Source of the DNA: Ampelomyces quisqualis
Lineage: Eukaryota > Ascomycota > Dothideomycetes > Pleosporales > Phaeosphaeriaceae
NCBI GenBank assembly: GCA_018398575.1
Contig: JAGTXZ010000003.1
Location: forward strand, 2,542,001-2,606,000
Length of the DNA stretch: 64,000 nucleotides
Reading direction: 5' to 3'
A program made the translations under genes and the position numbers. The notes under the pieces were generated by a model. That model was not told the origin of the DNA. It was given only the letters and a program-made list of their open reading frames with translations, and ran no database searches. Below, piece by piece: positions 33,876 through 44,519 of the stretch (position 1 is its first letter; the number at the start of each line of letters is the position of its first letter).

Positions 33876-34505
33876 ATGTTTTCCACAGAAGTCTCTTTTC
33901 TGACCGCGCGCGATGCGCAGCCTCACAACTCGGAGCTCCCATCATATCAATCTTCCAGCGGCAGTGTCACTTCATGCTCGTCAGCCAGGCCCTCGCGACC
34001 CCGTATGATTCTACCCGCAGCTCTAGGCGCCGATACATGTCCCGACCGACATGCGGTACGCTTCTCACACTGGACGCGCTTCTCAGCATCACCGACCAAA
34101 CCAAAGGGCCAGCTCAAAGCCTCACTGCTGTGCAAGGAAACAGGCACATGTTCAAGCTACAATCCTCCGGCAAGCGAATGGGTGTACCTAGGAGCAGACC
34201 AAGCCGCCGTTCAGGAGCAGACAGAGATAAAAATGGCATGGCGCGAGTGGAAGCGGCAGAATGGGCCAGGAGAATCGTCGCGGTCGAGCTCGTCTTCGTC
34301 ACTGGCCATGGCCAACGAGCGCATCGCTTTCGGAAAGCAGCCTGTGAAGCGACCGAGCATCCAGTCGCAGCTTACCAAGGCTCTCTTGATGGCAGCACTC
34401 GGCAATCAGGATATGGCAACGGCGAGAACAAACAGGTATGGCTTGGGAGGTCTGCGCAGCGAGGATTTGCCTGCGGCATTCGATTCCGACGATGAAGATG
34501 ACTGA
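33876..34505 (+). CDS. Hypothetical protein with acidic C-terminus
   Basis: 209 residues in one exon, with a good start context (CACCATGTT). The N-terminal half is serine-rich, followed by ASEWVYLGADQAAVQEQTEI, KMAWREWKRQNGPGESSRSS, the Gln/Leu-rich PSIQSQLTKALLMAALGNQD and a tail ending FDSDDEDD. There is no signal or membrane segment. The mix of disordered and short conserved-looking stretches suggests a real, poorly characterised fungal protein. Function unknown. Confidence 0.58.
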   Translation: MFSTEVSFLTARDAQPHNSELPSYQSSSGSVTSCSSARPSRPRMILPAALGADTCPDRHAVRFSHWTRFSASPTKPKGQLKASLLCKETGTCSSYNPPASEWVYLGADQAAVQEQTEIKMAWREWKRQNGPGESSRSSSSSSLAMANERIAFGKQPVKRPSIQSQLTKALLMAALGNQDMATARTNRYGLGGLRSEDLPAAFDSDDEDD

Positions 34506-34761
34506 AGCGGAAACGCGAAGAAATGTGAAGGAAGTGACGGCGCGATAGGAGATGGCATTACATTGCGACTTGGTTTACTTTTTAGCATAGCAGAGCACGA
34601 AGAGCGGGTTGCGCCTGATGAAAGGAGCAGGCGAACCTCAAGGCTCAAGCGCTGAGTCAGCGAGGATGGCCCGAGCGTGTCGATGACGAGCATAAAGTCA
34701 TTTTGCATAGCGAATCTTCGGACACATAAACAGCGAATACATTATTGACCCCATACACACC

Positions 34762-35466
34762 ATGGAGCGATTCGTATCACCTTGTACCCGTGTAGTTTGC
34801 AGAAAGGTCAAGTTTACTCATGCATCGATTGCGCCTCGACGGCCGTTATGCGTGACTTCACCATGCTCAACCGCGCCAGCACCTTTTCGATGTCTGCACA
34901 CGACGCGCCCGGCTTGGATGCAGTCCAAGCCTCCAAAGTCCCGTGACCGGGGCCCCAGGTCGAACGAGGACACGCAGACGAACTTTGCCGAGCTCGACGT
35001 GCTGCGCAACACGATTGCGCCAGCCACGTCCATCGACGCCTGCACCCACGACGGCTTTGCTCTGAATAACCAGGTCCGGATAAGCGGCAGTGGCATTCTT
35101 TTGGTGGGCGGCGAGGCGTTCCGATGGTGGCCGTGGGTGAAAGAGGGGGCGGCGGACGCAGCCGGGCAGATAAGTCACATGACCGGCAAGCTGCTGAACG
35201 CGAAGGGCCAGTGGGAGGTCCCGCGCCAGAGCTGGGGCGTGTTGGAGCTGGTCTATCCGAAGCCAGATCTCCTCATCATCGGCACCGGCCCGTCGGTCAC
35301 GCCCATTGCGCCCGCAGTGCGCGCGTACCTCAACCATCTGGGCATCAGGCTTGAGATCCAAGACACGCGCAATGCGGCGGCCCAGTTCAATCTGCTCGCC
35401 ACGGAGCGCGGCGTCGGTCAGGTCGCAGCCGCACTCGTGCCCATGGGATGGAAGGAACGTCGATGA
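34762..35466 (+). CDS. NDUFAF3/DUF498-type complex I assembly factor
   Basis: A single exon of 234 residues. A basic, Arg/Ser-rich N-terminus (about 1-55, MERFVSPCTRVVCRKVKFTH) looks like a mitochondrial targeting sequence. The Mth938/DUF498 domain follows: ATSIDACTHDGFALNNQVRI, SGSGILLVGGEAFRWWPW, PKPDLLIIGTGPSVTPIAPA and IRLEIQDTRNAAAQFNLLAT. The G-T-G loop and the late D-T-x-x-A-x-x-x-F/Y-N motif are diagnostic. Orthologues help assemble NADH:ubiquinone oxidoreductase in the mitochondrial matrix. The assignment is confident at family level. Confidence 0.88.
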   Translation: MERFVSPCTRVVCRKVKFTHASIAPRRPLCVTSPCSTAPAPFRCLHTTRPAWMQSKPPKSRDRGPRSNEDTQTNFAELDVLRNTIAPATSIDACTHDGFALNNQVRISGSGILLVGGEAFRWWPWVKEGAADAAGQISHMTGKLLNAKGQWEVPRQSWGVLELVYPKPDLLIIGTGPSVTPIAPAVRAYLNHLGIRLEIQDTRNAAAQFNLLATERGVGQVAAALVPMGWKERR

Positions 35467-35676
35467 TGTGTTGCCGCGTCCTCTTTCACTCATCGCAACC
35501 TGACTCATCAACCTGGCCAGCGCAACTTCACACACCCTCCTCCCAACGACCGTCACGCGCCGCCTCGCGCAAACCGCAAACTTGATGTGGGACATCGCTA
35601 TAAAGTCTGGTCTCGGCCTGCGCCCACGGCCTTGGGTGCCGGTTGATGCAAAGACACACCTGAGCAATTCCCAAGC

Positions 35677-37124
35677 ATGACTCAAGCATCGCCACTTCCA
35701 GACCACTATGCCGATGACGAAGAGTCTCTGCCTACCTTTAGCGCAACCGAAAATGCTTCGCTGGCTGCCCTACTCGAGCCTGTACACGACCAACTACTCC
35801 AACTGAGGAAGACGACACCAGAGGGATATCCAGACTACCAACGTGGGGTGCGCAACAGCCATATACTGGGGCACGATTACGGCGAGGCCTTATGCGAGCG
35901 AATTGCTGGCATCGGAGAGCACATCAAGCGCTATCTAGCAGGAATTCCAGAATCATCCCGCGGGCAGATGGAGTTGAATCTATGGTAAGTTCACCAACCC
36001 TTTGCAAAGTTGAGTTTCACTGATATCGTTACTTCAGTCATTACATCGCTTCGGAATACTGGCCTTTGCCCGGCAAATGGGGTACGCACCTCACTATCAT
36101 GGCCATGTACACCAACACGCTGGCTCGTCAAATACCTCTTCATCTCTACGCGAGCGCGGAAGCTGGTTGGCAGGAATGGACTCGAGAGCGTGAAGATCGT
36201 CGGAGAGCTGGGATGGGTGTTTGGAGCTTGGAGGATGAACTGGTCCGCTTTAGGACTAAGCAGGCCGGGGCCAAGCAAGCAGTCTTTCCGGGATCTAGCG
36301 ATACTGATCGGGACGACGATTTCCTGGAAAACAACCAGGAAGATGCCCAATTTGCTCTGTTGTTGGCGAAGCAGGAGCGAGAAGCGCAAGAAGCGCAGGA
36401 CAGAGATCTTGCGGCGCGCATACAGGCTGAAGACGATGCAGCTGGAGCTGAATCCAGACCCTCGAATCACGCCCTGGACGACAGAGCTAACACCGACGTC
36501 AATAATTCCGATGCATCAAAACAATCTCACGTTGGTGAAGACAAACCTGCACGAAACTGGTATGACACACAACTAGTCGACGTCGACGCGCCTCCCCCTC
36601 TTCTTAGCACAGGCCCTTCTTTATCGTCTGATGCCACGCAAGCCACGACAGACGGAGCCCTCCACGAAGGCGAGGGCTACGATCAGCCTCAAATCATGTC
36701 TTTCCTGCGTGATCCTGTCCAGGTAGAACAAGACGACATCGAATTCGCTATCAAGCAGAGCTTGCGCGACCAGACTTATAGCTTACTTGATTCCATCGCC
36801 ACTCTTACAATATCTGATACCTCTTCTCCGCCCGCACGCTTCAAGGATGCATTTCCTGACCAAGCTGAAGTAACGAGAACGTCGCATGGCTCCACTCGAG
36901 CGATGCAAAGCGACCAAATCGATTCGCAGGCTGCGAGGGAGGCAATTCAACACGAGCGTCCCGAAACAATCCGCAAGCCGATTGATCCATTACTCGAACA
37001 GTCCAGTTATTTTCCTGCGCAGCCGCTTTCCTCCCCCGAACGTACTTATTCTCCATCCGCACAATCCCACCGCGACGGACATGATCCTCAACCATCCAAC
37101 CCCTCAACCTCACACAATCGTTAA
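35677..37124 (+). CDS. Ubiquitin-interacting-motif protein, OTU-like context uncertain
   Basis: The model is join(35677..35984,36038..37124) with a 53-nt intron, 464 residues. The first 150 residues form a folded domain (LPTFSATENASLAALLEPVH, IAGIGEHIKRYLAGIPESSR, CHYIASEYWPLPGKWGTHLT). The WG-x-H-L pattern faintly recalls OTU-type deubiquitinases, but no catalytic Asp-Gly-x-Cys motif is seen. Then come NNQEDAQFALLLAKQEREAQ and QDDIEFAIKQSLRDQ; the second fits the UIM consensus (acidic-x-x-hydrophobic-x-A-I-x-x-S-L). The rest is low-complexity Ser/Pro/Asp. A role in ubiquitin recognition is inferred from the UIM only. Confidence 0.7.
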
Positions 37125-38012
37125 AAAAAAGCAAAGGCCAAATGAGGCAACATCATATGGATGAGAACCCCAGAAAAGAAGCAGCGTTCAAAGCAAGGTG
37201 GGTGGGTGTGGAGATCGAGCGCAGGATGATGTTGAGTCGCCCAGACCGGGGGATAGAGTGCTTGTTGAAGAGGGAATTGGGGCGAGGTTTCAGCAGAAGG
37301 TGGAGGACGAGAAAAGGAAGCCGGAAAGGCCGAGGGGACGGGATGTTGCGTGAGCCCATTTGGAAAGTAGTAGGGTTAGTGTGCCTTGTGTAGGATCAAC
37401 ACAGACAAGATACCAACGTCAAGTGCACCAATCAATTTATCGCACACGTACTCACTCCAACTCGAAAAGTCGTTTAAACGAATCGCGTTGTGAACATCAG
37501 TGTCTTTTCACGGTGAGAGGAGAGCCAGGCCTAGATTCCAGTAGACCAAGTACAAATCATGCAAATCGTGCTGTCCAACGTCGTGATTAGACCGTCCATG
37601 TATGCCCTATACTAACAGGGCTCGGCATCACAATCCACAATCCACAGTATAAGTAAGTACACTTCACCACTGCGCAAGTCGAGTCTTGGTTCAACTCGGC
37701 TCCTGAAAGTAAATGGCATGACGAAGGTACTCTACTTGCGGCGTCGGATAGCATCTTCTCCAGAGCCTCATTTCGAATACAGAATGCAAGCCTGAGGTAG
37801 GTATAGCGCGGGAATAAATCACCGTACAAGGCAATGAGGTCACGAGCCTTTTCACCGAAAAAAAAGGCTTAGCAGCAGACGCACATGACAGGGCTTTTTT
37901 CCGCGATGCTTTCTTTTTCATGCAACCGCTATGGCTACTTTACGAACAGGAGGAGTAAATCAATGCAGCTTCATTCCGTCTTCACATCGCCCCACTTTGG
38001 TCATGATCGTTT
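37125..38012. other. Intergenic, no supported gene
   Basis: Short frames without motifs on both strands. Confidence 0.35.
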
Positions 38013-38687
38013 TCAGAACTTTGTCAAGGCCGAGAGCCGACTATGATGCTGGGAGTCCAACCACGTGGAAGAGTTCCAGCCGCTGCGGCGCGGGATTAAC
38101 TTAGCAATGATGGTCAGGCCAGTCGAATGCGCCTCGAATTTTGCTTCGATCGATTCGAGACGGCCATCGAGGGAAATCGATGGACAGCGGTCACATGCGC
38201 GAGCAGTGTTGTCGTGGACCAGTTGTTCAAGGAAGTTGCGTAGGCGCTTTTGCATCATGTTGAGCGAGTCATGTGTTGCCATGGAGTCGTGCCACCGTCT
38301 GTTGCTCTTCGGGCAATCCGGGCCATGTGCGCAAATGAGACTGACTGTTAAAAGTGTCGTCGATGGGAGGCATAGAGTCGCCCAAATAGATTCGACGGCA
38401 TTGAAGCGGATTTGTTCTAGTTTGCTTGGGCACCTGTCTATGGACTCGAGGGCTATTTTGATACCTTCATCGGTTTCTTTGAGCGTCAGGATTCGTCTCT
38501 TCCCATAGCGGAAGCGGCCCAGCCATCCTTCTGCCGCCCACGACTTCAGCACGGGAAGGCTCTCAGACATTCTTGTGAGACTCGTTGATCGGAGTTGGAA
38601 ATTCAGCCTGGGCTCTTTGAGTTGGTCATACACTATCGATCGGTACACGGAATTTAGTTTCTTTAACTTTGGAAGCAATGGTGTCAT
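38013..38687 (-). CDS. Hypothetical protein, single exon
   Basis: 224 residues from ATG 38687 (MTPLLPKLKKLNSVYRSIVY). It contains LPVLKSWAAEGWLGRFRYGK, RILTLKETDEGIKIALESID and FLEQLVHDNTARACDRCPSI. A 75-codon frame at 38813-39040 (-) upstream could be another exon or an independent fragment; I could not join them in phase. No family is recognised and the neighbourhood is sparse. Confidence 0.38.
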   Translation of the reverse strand: MTPLLPKLKKLNSVYRSIVYDQLKEPRLNFQLRSTSLTRMSESLPVLKSWAAEGWLGRFRYGKRRILTLKETDEGIKIALESIDRCPSKLEQIRFNAVESIWATLCLPSTTLLTVSLICAHGPDCPKSNRRWHDSMATHDSLNMMQKRLRNFLEQLVHDNTARACDRCPSISLDGRLESIEAKFEAHSTGLTIIAKLIPRRSGWNSSTWLDSQHHSRLSALTKF

Positions 38688-40040
38688 GGTTTTCCTGTCA
38701 AGGTCGACACGATTTCCTTATACGTCGGAACTATGAGGTGAAATAGTGAAGCGCGTGAGGTATCCGAATAGAAGGGCCCATGTAGAGTCCTTCACCTCCC
38801 AGGATACCGCGCTTAGGGTAGGAAGTCTCCATTACCGGTACGACACCATTGGAATGAGAGGCATTGGTGCGTCCGTTCGAAAATGAACTCGATCTTGGAG
38901 CCATCTTTCTTGCATTGGATTAGACGCATCATATTTACAAGCCATGCAAGGGTTCCCATCGGTGAGGGCTCATTGGCTTTCAAGATCTCAACCACCCTGT
39001 TGAATGGCTTAGGGTCGTTGTTGTCGTAGTCATGAAACATGATAGGCTTTCCTTCAGAGATAAGATGTTTAAGAGGAATCGGCCCGTTTCCTATATAACG
39101 AAACGAATGACATGTGAGAGTTCATAGTGGGATGTCGCCGCATCTCTCTGACGATAGGAGTAATGTCCAGCTTCGATCGGCAATGATAGTCGAACTCCGA
39201 TCAGTACATTGCGTACTAACATTCGACGTCTGCTGATGCACGTCAACCAGCACTCTACAAGGTCAATGTGTGTTGCCAGGCGTAGCTTTTCAGGTGCTGC
39301 AACAAAGAAGAATCTATTTCACTGGTACAGTATCCTAGTGGCTTCTTTATCAACTTGTCGAGATGTTGATAGGAGATCTAGTCCAGGTACTGAGAGCGAT
39401 CTTCGTACAAGTTTCGCGTTTTGTTCTTGACCCCAACATGGCTGGATCGTGGTCGGGTCGAAATAATCAAACAAAATGTCGTAAACCTGATACACACTTC
39501 AGGGGCACAAGTGAGGAAGAAAGAAACCGCTAAAATCCTCCGACACATTGGAGTATCTTCCTGTCAGGATCTAGACCATACGTTGTAGATATAGCCATTG
39601 TAAGAAGAAAGGCATCGGCTTGAGTACACTGGAAATTTGTTAACACGTAGGCGGAGAAGTGAGAGTCCTTGCAAAGTTGGCTGATGGCGAAGCAAGAACT
39701 TCAGCAGGCCTGGACGCCCCAGAAGCCGTTTGCAACGGGCGTCAGGCGAATGTATATTCATAGTTATGCCATTGGCTGAGTCCTGACTCTCCGTCCCTGT
39801 CACTGGGACATGGGGCGGTGGCTGAGAAATCGAGAATTTCTAACGGCTCATGGGTTCCAAGTGTTATCGCCACACCAATCGTTGTTGATGGACTCAAACT
39901 TGCGCATCAATGGGTGGCGGTCGGTCTAGTCCGACACTTTGACAATCTGTGCGGGTTAGCTGTGACCCAAACGCGCGACCCATATACGGACGGAGCATCT
40001 CTCACAAAGACTTCTAATGTCATCATGGAATTGGTATAAC
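38688..40040. other. Intergenic, no supported gene
   Basis: The minus-strand frame 38813-39040 (MFHDYDNNDPKPFNRVVEIL) is the only protein-like stretch. The rest has no recognisable content. Confidence 0.35.
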
Positions 40041-41740
40041 TTACTTTGCTTTTAGGTATCCTATAGAGAATATCCGGCCCAGGATCTGGCGGAAGATACC
40101 GCGGACAAAGCGACAACGGCGTTTCGCCACTATTTTCCATCCTTCGCTTGAGCCGCAAGGCATGACCGAAGACCCGGGCATGGAGCCTGCTACGTACAGT
40201 GCCCATACCGTGGAATAACCGCCCGACACACGAACTAGTGGTATGCGGTCTACACTAGACTCATTGTTGAGTAAATCGTGTGGAAGATCTATCATTTCGT
40301 CTTGGAGGTTTTGGAAGAACCGTTTGGTGTCGCCCATACCTCCTGCTCGTTGGGGCGATAACGGAGGGGTTTGGGCTGTTGTTGTGCACGCAAATGAGTT
40401 TCTAAAATCGCGAGCCGTAGACATAGGAGTATCGTGGAGGAACTGTGGCATGCTTGCAATGATATCCGCTTGCAACTGCTGAAGTGTTTGAGTACTACTC
40501 CCGAGAAGATTTGCATACTTGGCCCCAGTCAGAGTTGGGGGTGAGTTTGGAAAGCCAGATAGAATGCAATTCCTTATGATGTCGTGGAAGTAGATTCGAT
40601 TATATCGCACCCAATTCCAGGTTTGCGCCGCCGTATGCGTTTGATATACGTGATAGTAGTGGCCAAACATGCCGGATACTTCTTCAAAACAAGGCACGGT
40701 ATCGTAACGCCAATCATGCAGCACGTTTTTGAAAATGGCAGCAGCAGCTGTATCGAGCTCGAGAGCACGATCGATGATTTCTTCCAAGTCAACAGGTGTG
40801 TCATTAAGGATATGCGCGCGGAGATTGGCCGTTTCGAGGTGAAGGAAGAAGAAAGCAGTTCGAGGATCGGTCCGGTCAAGATGCTTTGCCATTTTCTCAT
40901 TGATCCTGTTGATAATTGGGTATAGGGATACCCTTGCCCATACAGTTGATGGTTAAGAGACCGACTGTGTGAAGGTACAACCGCCGTGCTGCAGCAGTAT
41001 GCACCGGATCCTCGCCACGCACTTTAATGAGGAGAGAGGCACCGTCCACATGATTACTCCACCCTGATAATGAGTCTTCGTTGAAGGTCGCTTCGAACAT
41101 CGTCAGGAGGTTGACGGCGACGAGCGTCGTATCTTTGCGCACTTCCGTGGGTGATGATATTGCCGCATTGGCCATCCTAATGGCTCTAAGATACCATTGC
41201 GTTGCTTCGCGCTTGAGGGCATGATCCATGTAAAGATTTGCAACTCCAGCTACGCCTAGAGCTGTCATCGTAGTCAATATGAGTGGATGGAATCCGTCCG
41301 TGGAAAGATGGCGGTTGTACTCCGAGGACGTAATGGACGGCTGATCTAATCCCACTGCATGATGCGCCATGAAGAAGCTGATGCCTTGATCGATGAGTGG
41401 CGCAAGTAGATGAATCTTAGGAGATTCCGCTGCGTTTGCCAGCACGAGCGCCATGCTTTCGCTATCCTGATTTTTGCGTGCAGCGTCCGCTCGTGCATTA
41501 GAAAGTTTTGCCTTGGCTTCCACTTTTGCTGTTTCGTCATGAAAAAATGCATCCGCCGTACGGTCGTAGCCAGGACACATAACCTTACGCTCCTCGCACT
41601 TCATGCATTGTCCTGGCCTTTCATCGCACTGTCGTGTCGCTTAGTACAAGTAATAACACGTGATCATACCAGACCCTGTTGACGACCTTGCGCTCCCGAC
41701 ATCTTTTACAACCAGTCGAGGGCCGCCCTCGATAGACCAT
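40041..41740 (-). CDS. Zn2Cys6 fungal transcription factor, frame-broken
   Basis: Exon 1 starts at ATG 41740 and encodes the first half of a zinc binuclear cluster (MVYRGRPSTGCKRCRERKV). Exon 2 from 41628 supplies CDERPGQCMKCEERKVMCPG. An intron of about 41 nt with a TACTAAG branch sequence lies between, but no GT donor gives both the right frame and the usual six residues before the third cysteine, so the junction is unresolved. The regulatory domain follows (HLLAPLIDQGISFFMAHHAV, WYLRAIRMANAAISSPTEVR, VAVNLLTMFEATFNEDSLSG). At about 40920 the frame shifts by one base (GKGIPIPNYQQDQ stop versus INRINEKMAKHLDRTDPRTA), and 41628..40041 is 1,588 nt, not a multiple of three. Likely a nuclear DNA-binding regulator, now either mutated or mis-assembled. 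Confidence 0.65.
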
Positions 41741-42309
41741 GCTGTATCGCTTCTAGACTTGACTGCCGCTGATCTTATTGTTTCTGGTCGTTTGGCAGAG
41801 GTCGGCACAAAGAAGAGACTCAAGGCGTCGTCGTCTCCAAACTCTTCTTAACAGATTTGAGCGCAGCTGCCATTACGAATTGTGATGTGCATGGAGTGAA
41901 GGTGCGCCAATCAGGTATCTGCCCTCAGATGACAAAGCCGTGCTTACTGTGGCTGTGTGAATTATAGTAGATGGCATTGGCGCATGCTCGGAGGCTGCAG
42001 GCCTGATCGTCAGCGCTATCCGCCATCTGTACAGGGGCGATCGCTTCACCAGTCCCAGCTCGGGAAAATGAGAAGACGAGTGCCTACGACACATGTGAGA
42101 ATGGAATTTTGAGCACCGAATTTTCGTTGTGCTACAGGTGGTCCATTATCTCGGTCCCGATCCTCAGCTCACGGCGCTGACCGCGCCACCATGTCAAGAC
42201 GATGTCAGGTGCAAGCATTCGTGGAACACATGCAATAAAATGCAAATGACCCTTGGACGTTGACAATTGTTCGTTTCCTCCAGTGACCGCATGCTTTGCG
42301 ACAATCCCA
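41741..42309. other. Intergenic, nothing recognised
   Basis: Upstream region of the Zn2Cys6 gene and 3' region of the DUF1593 gene; no ORF is supported. Confidence 0.35.
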
Positions 42310-43864
42310 TCACAGGTTCTTCATCAAATCGACAATAGCATCTGCACCTTCGCCTCCACCCCTCAAGTCCTTATTCGTAGCCTGAATCAGTATCCTGCGA
42401 TAGCTCGTCAAGCTTGGCGCTCCATCATCTGTGACCTCAAGTATAAGGTGCAGCAACTGGCCTTTCTCTACCGGCTTCCTAGTCATCAGCTCAACCGCAC
42501 ACTTCTCCGGAGGCGGCAGCGTGACCTCGACCTTGCAACCATCGGCGTCAACAGGCTTGATCTGAAGTTCCATAACCTCAGCATCAACCCACCATTGCGT
42601 TGCGGTGGGTTCGCGATAATGCCACCATTTGAAAGTCAGCTTGCCGCCATCTGGGTCGTACGTCCCCGCAGCATCGAGAGTTACGGTTGAGCCGGCTTCT
42701 GCGTCGATGCGCACGGGTGTGAGATCTTTCGCGCCGTTAACAACCACGACAGGATGATGATTTGCTTTGGCGAAGTCCGACTCCATGCTCCATTTTATGC
42801 GCGCTGCAAAGTCGTTCTGGAATGCATCACGCCACCGCCAAATAGTAGCGTGGTTGGATGTGTATGTTCGATCCTTAACCTTGACACGGTCTACAGCATC
42901 GCTGTAATGGTTGCTGTTAACACCTTCGGTGCTAATATCTGTGCGAGCATAGCGACCTCCCCAAGAGCCGTAGTCCGGGCACTCTGGCACACCTAGGCCA
43001 TTTTGTATGAGGTACAGAAAGGTTGGTGTATCACCTTCAGGAATGAACAGGTAATCTGGGTATGCGCTTCCGAGTGGACCGATTTGAATGTTCTCCTTGA
43101 TCCAGCTCTTCTCCATCTTGGTAAAGTCTGGACCACCCTCATCAAAACCGTAGTACCTGTCGCCTGAAATGCCAGTCCAGGCTGCCAGCCCGTACTGGTT
43201 CCAGCCGTGGACTGAAGCAATGTAGAAGACGTCTGGGAAGTTGGTGCGAATCCATGCACCGGTATCATCTTGGTCGGAGATGGCGTACACTCGAAGTCGT
43301 GAAAGCAGGCGCTTGGAGTCTTCTGGTGGATACTTGTCATCAATCTTTAACAACGCATGCGCGAGATTGTTGGTACCACCCCAGCATAGCACCCAGAGTG
43401 GCTCTGTGGACGGAGTGATGATGCGGTCGTACAACAGTTGTGCGCCAGCCGATAGCGTACTGTCGATACTGACAGCACTCATTCCGTATGACTGCTGGAT
43501 AGTCAATGACTCTCATGCGGTCGACCACGACAATTGCAAAGATTGGTGCGCGACATACCTCAGCACCTTTCCTAATCAGACCTCGCAAATGATCTGCGCC
43601 CGGATATTGCCATTCTGGATGTGCATGCTTATTCAGGTTTTCTACCGCACCTGCGTATGCATCGATGATTTTTTCCATGTCTTGTGGACACACTTTGTTC
43701 TTCATCCACGTGCTGGTACACGCCACCAAGCCCTCAGTCTCGAACTGATTTGCGTAAAGTAGGTATCGGCATAGCGACTCAGAATCATCGGGTTCGTTCG
43801 AGATGTCTGAGACGATGAACACACGAGGCTTGTGAGCGAACTTTTGAAGTCGCGAGGTAGCCAT
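42310..43864 (-). CDS. DUF1593 (nucleoside-hydrolase-like, Sde182-type) protein
   Basis: The model is complement(join(42310..43494,43559..43864)), 496 residues, with a 64-nt intron; a tandem CAGCAG at the acceptor allows a one-residue-shorter form (exon from 43491). The N-terminal half is the DUF1593 fold (RVFIVSDISNEPDDSESLCR, LLYANQFETEGLVACTSTWM, PLWVLCWGGTNNLAHALLKI, RVYAISDQDDTGAWIRTNFP), related to inosine-uridine nucleoside hydrolases with an Asp-rich N-terminal loop. The C-terminal 100 residues form a beta-sandwich-like region (GSTVTLDAAGTYDPDGGKLT, LHLILEVTDDGAPSLTSYRR). No signal peptide is evident from the chosen ATG. Family members are linked to polysaccharide or nucleoside hydrolysis; the substrate is unknown. 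Confidence 0.85.
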
Positions 43865-44519
43865 GGTGGTGGTAGCAGAGATGAATTCAAGGGCAGGGAG
43901 AGTTAGAAGAATTCCAAGAGCACCTCCAGGGAATCACGTCGTTTCTATGCTGTTCCACTGTTGTTGTTACTCAATGCTACACAAAATAATCCTGAAGTGG
44001 TGTCCAGTTGTTGCAGGCGGGGCCTTGGTTGACGAAACCGGGTGATTAGGCACGTCTTGCCATTTGGAGCGAGTTCGGCTGCACTTGCCGCCCATCGTGG
44101 TTCGTAGTGGGGCCGTGACTCCCGAAACCCCAGCCCTTTGTTCCCGAATTGAAGCTCTTACGGTGTACAGACTCATTATTGTTGCCAGAAGAATATCATC
44201 GAAACGTCTCCCTGCTCAAGAGTTAGTCTTGCGCCGCCACATCGGACTGGTTCTGGATACCTAGCACTGCCTCCTTGGCTCGACATCGTGACGTAGCGGT
44301 GAGCTTCCGGCTGTTGTTCAACACCACGATGGCGGATTTCGAAAATCATAGGCTGGCCGCCTGAAAGCATGGCGAAGGAGTTCATGGCTCTACTCTCCTT
44401 AGGGTCACATGCAATGTGAGCACGTACGCCAAGACCATCCATAGGCTTTTGACGTAGTTGCGGCATAAAGGCAGGTACCTTCTTCTTTCTTCTCGATTGC
44501 ACCAACATCTTCATACAAC
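43865..44519. other. Divergent promoter region
   Basis: Space between the DUF1593 gene (-) and the coiled-coil gene (+). No other feature is recognised. Confidence 0.35.
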
